Shown in pieces: positions 59,532-64,000 of a stretch of DNA of 64,000 nt. Position numbers and translations under genes: made by a program. The DNA is taken from NCBI GenBank assembly GCA_018257865.1, contig JAEUBA010000068.1, forward strand, positions 106,869 to 170,868, read 5' to 3'. The notes beneath the pieces were generated by a model. The model made no database searches. It worked only from the letters and a program-made list of their open reading frames with translations, and had not been told where the DNA came from. The first letter of the stretch is position 1. Each line of letters begins with the position of its first letter. This stretch comes from Stereocaulon alpinum. Taxonomy: Eukaryota; Ascomycota; Lecanoromycetes; Lecanorales; Stereocaulaceae.

Positions 59532-59801
59532 TTGTCAAAAATTGTGGCGGAGATACCCCTTCGTATACATCTCAGAAACTGCCCCGATCCGTCAAGATCG
59601 ATGGTCATTGAGGCCAAAATACAAATAATCCTGGACGAAGTCAAAAGTATCGTCCGAGATCATTGTGACTTAGCAGACACTCTTTTCGATACCTGCCTTC
59701 AGGTTGGATTCACCTTGGAGGAAGTTTTCACGATTGAAGACGTACGTGTGACTCCAGAAACTGAAGCAATACTGCTCGTAATACCGCGGCGCGAAGGATG
59801 A
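59532..59801 (+). CDS. Uncertain ORF downstream of the STAND-domain remnant
   Basis: An open frame without an ATG near its beginning reads protein-like (IQIILDEVKSIVRDHCDLAD, FTLEEVFTIEDVRVTPETEA). It follows the broken N-terminal domain on the same strand and may be a later exon of the same dead gene. No family recognised. Confidence 0.2.
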   Translation: MSKIVAEIPLRIHLRNCPDPSRSMVIEAKIQIILDEVKSIVRDHCDLADTLFDTCLQVGFTLEEVFTIEDVRVTPETEAILLVIPRREG

Positions 59802-61899
59802 TCCGCTGTACGAGCCAACCTGGTAATTCCAAAGGACAGCGCTAATCCGGCCCAAAAATTAATCAAGGCGGTTATAGAATGTTATACAGCTGTAACAGCT
59901 GCTTTCAGGTTTCTCTCAATGCAAAGGTAACAACACCCAAGTCTCAAGGTCTAAAACGGGGTATGTTGACGCTGTGGGGACAACACCTCTCATTCGGGAG
60001 CCCAAAGTCCCAGCCACAGATAATACCGGGAAAGTACGGTGTGTGGAGGCTGCATATTGCCATTCTCGCAAGGATGTTGGAAGTTTTATCGACCGATGAT
60101 GTTATACGTGAACACCAAGGCAGTACTGCGGAGGGAAGGCGTCTTTCAGGTAAGCTGGTCTCCTCATCTGTGGAATATATTTGTATCTGAGTGTAGAGTA
60201 GGCAACGGGATTCACTTATTCCCTTCTATCCAATCATTAGTGAAACTCAGTCTGAACGTCCCTTCGTAGCAGCTTCTCTTCGCTCTCCAAAAAAAGAAAC
60301 GACGAACACAGCTTATTGAGCAGCTGAGCTATTGGAATTTCAGCCTAGCCACCATGACAAGAATATCGTACTACAGTGCCGGACCAGATGAGCAGGGGAT
60401 TGAAACCCCAGTCAGCTGGGAGATGGAAGGGCAACCAAGTTTGCGTCCGCGATCGAGCCTTTCAAAAGCATAGCAGCCGTATGATCATCACTGAACTTTT
60501 TCAAATTCATGTATTCGTCATTGCAGACTTTCACGGATAGAACTTGGAGTATCTGTTTAAGGCGCGGGTACTAAAGCCTAAAGATGATGTCAATAAACAT
60601 ATCAAAGACAAGTTCACATCAGACACTCGAGGCTTCATGAAGCCCATCACCAAATACATATTACCTGATCTCTTCAAGCAAGTAAAGCACCTATTACCTA
60701 CACTAAGACACCACCACGCAATACTACCTTAGTATATCCAACTCCTTGACCCTGAAACAAAGTCCTCCCCTCCTCAAATCCAAATACCACCGCTCCAACT
60801 TTGTATATCAGCTCAACTTCGGCGTGGACCAATACTTGTATCAAATACCTCTCATTAACCCAATGTTATATATATATGTCCCCCCATCAATAATCACACA
60901 ACATACCCATCACTTCCGCCCTCAAAACCCACATACAATCCCTCCACCAACTATGCGTTCGACACAACTGCACCTTTTCCCCCTTAACGCTCTTGGTAGC
61001 CCGTTGATGCAGGATAGTAAATGCCCTTCTTAATTCCTGCATTAACGTTTGCTATAAAACCTACTAACGTATCGTATATGGAAAGGTTTCACTGCGTCAA
61101 ATGGGTGACTCTACTAGCTTCTTTTTGTTCTCGGTGGAGGGGGAGAGAGAGCTTCGCTTGGTGGTTTTGGAAGAGTGTGTGGGGGATGCGGGAAATGTGG
61201 GGCAGAAAGAGTGGAATGGGGAGAATCGTTGGTTCTGGAGAGGGGTAAGGGCAGGAGGAGGGGGTGAATGGGATGGGATGGGATGAATGTGAGCGTGCAG
61301 AAAGTGAGGTGGTGAGTTCGTACGCGGGAACATTGATGGATGAGGGGTTTCAGTATGTAGTGTCAACATATGAACGTCTAATCGATGAACTGCTGGAACT
61401 CCGGGGCAGCGCCCCTCATACGTAACTCTGTCGCACTTCAATGCGTGCCTCTATTGTCACCATGGATACACTCTTCTATCTGCCCTTTCTCGGTGGCATG
61501 GGTAGCTGGGATCATCGATTCTTGACATGTAGACTTGGTCCGGGGGCGGGTGAGGGCGGGGCTTGGCTGGTTCAGAACGCTACAGGGTTGTTTGTGAAGG
61601 GATGCGATGTACAATAGTGGTCTTGTTCTCATGATAGCTGGTGTGAGTTGTTGATTTTGGGGTTGTTTGAGATTGGTCTTTTGGGATCGGACTAAGGGTT
61701 GGGTTGGCCTTGATGTTCGGTGAATATGAGCTGGTTTTGAGATGGGAAGGTGGGGAGGTAGGGATGGATGTGTATGTTGAGATTGAGTTTTGCTGTAGTG
61801 AACAGAGCATTGAAGATAGGATGTTGGAGGTTTGGGGAGGATGGCGTTGAGTGTGAATGCGTTTCTCTTCGGATTTTCTTAGTGCATGTACCTCAGGGC
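59802..61899. other. 2.1 kb without a supported gene, ends at the AT-rich boundary
   Basis: ORFs are short and overlapping. A purine/G-rich stretch at about 61130-61290 includes GGGATGGGATGGGATG. The base composition falls sharply from about 61,900 onward. Confidence 0.4.
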
Positions 61900-64000
61900 A
61901 CTGTCAGCCCTATAGCTGATTAGTCAGCTTTGAGCACTTAGCTAGACTTCTAGAATTCTAGTACTTAGATAGATTATCCCTATACTATAATAAAGTTAAC
62001 TACCTAACATCGCTATTCTATTACTTTTTATTTACCTATTATATTCTAGAGGCTAAACTAGGATCTATCTAAATCTTATTATCTCTAAGCAAGCTAAGAA
62101 GGATATTTAGATAAAAACCTTTCTAGTAGATTTAGTAACTATCTATAATAGGGTAGCTTAGGGTCTATATCCTAGTCTAAGAGTAATATAGTAAACTATA
62201 TATTATAGAAGAGAAAGAACTAAAGTCGAATAGAAAAAGCTAAGATATATTATATAAGAGATAGGTTACTATACTAGGATTTAGTATAGCAGAATCTACC
62301 TATAAGTACTTAAGTAACTATTATTAAAAAGATAGTAGTTATAAGTAATAAGGATAATATACCTTCCTTACCTATTCTATAATTATTTATAATAACGTTA
62401 TTACTAGATTTAGTATAAGGTAAGAGCGGACTATTAGTATATAGAGTAAAGATACCTACTATAAGGAAGTAATACCCTTATTATAATAAGATTATAGATA
62501 AAGAGAATATTATTATTATTAAGTTCTCTATTATTTAATAATTCGTTAGACCTAAGCAACGTTACGAAGTAAGTAGATATAGAGTAACGAGATAAAATTC
62601 GAGCTTAGCCTAAGGATTAGCGGTTATTTATACCTATTATACTAAAGAAGATTAAATATAAATAAGAAGGACTTATATCGCCTATACTTATATCTTAGTA
62701 AGGAATACTAACTAAGTTATTAATAAAAGTACCTCCTATACTATTAGAGGAAGTTATAAAGAGATCTACTATAAGTAGAGACCTATTACTAGCCTATTTA
62801 CTAATATATTCTACTTTCCCGCTATATACCCTAAGGTATCTATAACTATAGTTAGGAAGTATTATATATATCTTACCTACTAATCTCTATATTCTAAAAA
62901 CTTATAAAGTACGAAATATAGATAAGCCTCTAAGTATAAGGGTACCTACTATAATAGGGTTACCTATATTAGAAGGCTTAATATACGGGAAGTAGCCTCT
63001 CCCGCCTTCTCTCCTATTATTTATAAACGATTAAAAGAGGGTCTAGTAGGAGTTATATAGTATAATACTTAATTCGTTTATATAGTTTAAAATACCTTAA
63101 TTTATAAGTAATAAGGATAGAGAAGATACCGTAAGGTTTATTAAAGCTTTCGAGTTCTAAATTATACTAATAATAGTATAATACTAATCTATAGGTATTA
63201 ATTAAGTAAAAGTATTTTAGCTAGAGTCGGTATATCTAGAAGGGTCGACTACTAAGAAATAGGTAGAAGACTAAGATAAAGAAGTCTATAATAACTAGAG
63301 TATATTAAAAGAAAGGTTTCTTATAAGGTTTCTAAAGAAGGAGAAACTAAATAAGCTATCTAAGGTATTAAGGAAGTTTAAGAATCTTAAGTAGAAAGTA
63401 TAATCTATTAAGGAGTACTATAAGGAAGTATAAGAGCTTATAAAGGTCTTACTAAAAGATTTATATAGTAAGCTAGGCCTAAGGATAATTTAAGGTCTTA
63501 ATAATAAAACTATCTAAGTAGTAATAGGAGGTATTATAAAGAAGAAGAAAGTAGATTTTAAAAAGGTAATTAAGATAATTAATAGAGTCCTAAATAAGGA
63601 CGAATAAGATAAAGATCTTATTAATAAAAAGGAGAAGTTAGAGAAAGAAAAGGAAGATTGATTGATTAATTGGTTTATACGCCTATTCTAGTATCTATAT
63701 ATACTAATAAGGGTGTTCTATTACATTATTTGTAAAACTAGTAGATAGTACACGTAGTATACCTTTCCTAGCTGTAAGAGAAACTATAGTATAGTGCTTA
63801 GATAAAAACTCCCGCTTATCCTTAATAATATAATTACTTTTGGTCTAGGGATTATACCTTAGGCCTCCTTAACACCAGTAACTCTTAACTATATTCTTTA
63901 ATATTATACTAAGCGCTCTATAATATTATTTCTAATACTAACTATAATATACGCCCTTTATACTATACTTAGCTCTTAAGGACCCTGCTATATTCTTCTA
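61900..64000. mobile_element. AT-rich RIP-mutated repeat (transposon-like)
   Basis: From about 61,900 to the window end the sequence is strongly AT-rich, TA-dinucleotide-rich and has no ORF of 60 codons in any frame. CpA and TpG are almost absent: in 62341-62520 there is not a single CA or TG, while CG still occurs in the block. That is the signature of RIP (CpA to TpA on both strands), which acts on duplicated sequences such as transposons. A gag-like frame inside the block (63203-63661) supports a retroelement origin. Boundaries beyond 64000 are unseen, and no terminal repeats were found. Confidence 0.85.
63203..63661 (+). pseudogene. Retrotransposon gag-like relic with RIP stops
   Basis: One frame of about 153 codons reads as a Lys/Glu-rich helical protein, for example EYYKEV, DLYSKLGL and VDFKKVIKIINRVLNKDE. 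It is interrupted by eleven TAA/TAG codons and no internal TGA, ending in TGA 63659-63661. TAA and TAG are what RIP makes from CAA and CAG (Gln), so all the interruptions are consistent with C-to-T mutation of one open frame. The pattern (helical, before a charged tail) suits a Gag capsid-like protein of an LTR retrotransposon of fungi. The assignment is tentative because no zinc knuckle or pol sequence is visible. Confidence 0.55.

Overview
The window is nuclear DNA from a filamentous ascomycete (Pezizomycotina; Dothideomycetes is my best guess, by inference only). Its genes are interrupted by short introns of about 48-80 nt with GTRNGT-type donors, CTRAC-like branch points and YAG acceptors. 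The protein families are typically fungal: Pth11-like rhodopsin-domain receptors, M35-type metalloprotease, galactose oxidase, a serine/threonine-rich GPI wall protein and NACHT/TPR STAND proteins. The last 2 kb is an AT-rich block with the CpA/TpG-depleted signature of repeat-induced point mutation (RIP). Exon models below were built by reading frames across splice sites by eye; they need RNA evidence.

Layout. 1-9.6 kb: the 3' part of one rhodopsin-like receptor gene (+), a complete second receptor (-), and a Galpha-like protein (+) with a fungal STAND-type N-terminus and no recognisable nucleotide-binding residues. 9.7-14.9 kb: gene-poor. 14.9-18.5 kb: a secreted M35-like protease and a SAM-dependent methyltransferase, both +. 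20.2-26.9 kb: a 2,097-residue NACHT-TPR STAND protein. 27-38 kb: decayed sequence, including an ankyrin-repeat pseudogene with RIP-like stop codons. 38.4-40.7 kb: a secreted galactose-oxidase-type copper radical oxidase with all catalytic residues.

42.9-49.7 kb is the most unusual region. It holds two minus-strand low-complexity proteins sharing a K-x-VRF-x-L motif, and three plus-strand low-complexity proteins that differ almost everywhere but end in the same short Cys/aromatic module. I do not recognise this module as a named domain. It looks like a lineage-specific tandem family.

50.4 kb carries a relic of a bacterial-type (not fungal mitochondrial-type) EF-Tu gene. 55.1-56.0 kb encodes a GPI-anchored wall protein. 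56.9-58.0 kb is a multi-exon membrane-protein gene with intact splice sites but in-frame nonsense codons. 58-61.9 kb contains a cluster of CGCAA palindromes and a broken fungal STAND N-terminal domain. From about 61.9 kb to the end is RIP-mutated transposon-like DNA with a readable gag-like relic.

Functionally the intact genes point to sensing (receptors), non-self or signal recognition (STAND and Galpha-like proteins) and secreted or wall functions (protease, oxidase, GPI protein). There is no clear biosynthetic cluster. The mix of intact genes, nonsense-bearing relics and RIP DNA suggests an accessory or subtelomere-like neighbourhood.
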